Source: an uncultured Mitsuokella sp.
GTDB taxonomy: Bacteria > Bacillota > Negativicutes > Selenomonadales > Selenomonadaceae
Direction of reading: 5' to 3'
NCBI GenBank assembly: GCA_900770895.1
Contig: CAAGMF010000136.1
Coordinates: forward strand, 1-15,332
Length of the DNA: 15,332 bases
Shown here: positions 14,872 through 15,332 of the stretch, in pieces
Layout: each line of letters opens with the position of its first letter
Numbering within the stretch: the first letter of the stretch is position 1
Translations under genes and position numbers: made by a program
The notes under the pieces: generated by a model
Databases searched by the model: none
Told to the model about the DNA's origin: nothing
The model's input: only the letters and a program-made list of their open reading frames with translations

Positions 14872-15332
14872 ATGGCCTCTGCTATCATCATCGGTGCCGG
14901 CCCGGCTGGCATCTCAGCCGGACTCTACCTGCATCGCGGACTGCCGGCAGCCGATATCCGCATCCTGACCAAAGGGGCAGGTACCGGTTCGCTCGCGCAG
15001 GCCGGGCTCATCGAGAACTACTACGGGCTCGAGGCCCCCATCAGCGGTGCTGAGCTCGAGCGGCGCGGCCGGGCCGGAGCTGAGCGGCTCGGCCTGACGA
15101 TCGCCGAGCGCGAGGTATTCGGGCTGCGGCTCAATGACAAGCTGGACGGCTTCGTCGTCGAGACGGACAAAGATACCCTGGAAGCCGATGTCGTCATCAT
15201 GGCTACCGGAGCCGCGCGCGAGAAACCGCTCGGGCTGCCGGGGCTCGAGGAACTGACCGGCCACGGGGTCAGCTACTGCGCCATCTGCGATGCCTTCTTC
15301 TACCGCGGCAAGCGGGTCGCCGTCGTCGGTTC
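14872..15332 (+). CDS. Thioredoxin reductase-like FAD/NAD(P) oxidoreductase (5' part, cut by window end)
   Basis: The first 153 residues are present. An N-terminal FAD-binding motif IIGAGPAGISAGLYL (6-20), the ATG motif in VIMATGAAREKPLG (108-121), and the redox-active CAIC (C136, C139) in SYCAICDAFFY place it in the thioredoxin reductase family, with the cysteine pair at nearly the same position as in E. coli TrxB. The second dinucleotide-binding motif begins (VAVVGS) as the window ends. It may reduce thioredoxin or another dithiol partner; the sequence around NYYGLEAPISG differs enough from standard TrxB that a paralogue with a different partner is possible. The ATG has GGGAGTGA upstream. 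It is divergent from an HxlR regulator that probably represses it. Confidence 0.87.
   Translation, partial: MASAIIIGAGPAGISAGLYLHRGLPAADIRILTKGAGTGSLAQAGLIENYYGLEAPISGAELERRGRAGAERLGLTIAEREVFGLRLNDKLDGFVVETDKDTLEADVVIMATGAAREKPLGLPGLEELTGHGVSYCAICDAFFYRGKRVAVVG

Overview
The window reads as ordinary chromosome from a moderately high-GC bacterium of Firmicutes type, most likely a Negativicutes/Selenomonadales relative (inference). Reasons are the strong AGGAG-type ribosome sites, sigma-A-like promoters (TTGACA/TATAAT), an LL-diaminopimelate aminotransferase (DapL) and a sulfate transporter joined to an AprA-like flavoprotein, an arrangement known from clostridia. No rRNA, tRNA, CRISPR array, transposase or phage gene was found.

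Left block (1-5640, minus strand): a compact five-gene sulfur-assimilation operon in the order sbp, cysT, cysW, cysA, aprA-like. It runs off the left edge, where the electron-transfer partner of AprA would be expected. Its promoter sits at 5602-5630, back-to-back with the promoter of dapL (5697-5725, plus strand). A stem-loop with a minus-strand T-tract lies between the two promoters.

Centre (5830-10260): dapL with a strong terminator, then an unrecognised 233-residue gene on the minus strand with its own promoter and a hairpin in its leader. Next comes a visibly more A/T-rich, gene-poor stretch. It holds a membrane-anchored zinc-ribbon protein flanked on both sides by the same 22-bp terminator-like palindrome, a probable decayed HicB-type antitoxin remnant, and a small DUF2442 protein. 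This is the most accessory-looking part of the window.

Right block (10411-15332): a low-molecular-weight tyrosine phosphatase followed by an M18 aminopeptidase (probable two-gene operon), then a terminator. Next is a YeiH-family membrane protein (putative sulfate exporter) divergent from a LysR regulator whose mRNA looks leaderless. Last is an HxlR regulator divergent from a thioredoxin-reductase-like flavoprotein cut by the right edge. The two regulator pairs carry the clearest operator-like symmetry in the window.

No single locus is convincingly a new defence or biosynthetic system. The best leads are the palindrome-flanked zinc-ribbon gene, the unknown 233-residue protein, the leaderless LysR gene with its overlapping T-N11-A box, and the interlocked HxlR/flavoprotein promoters.
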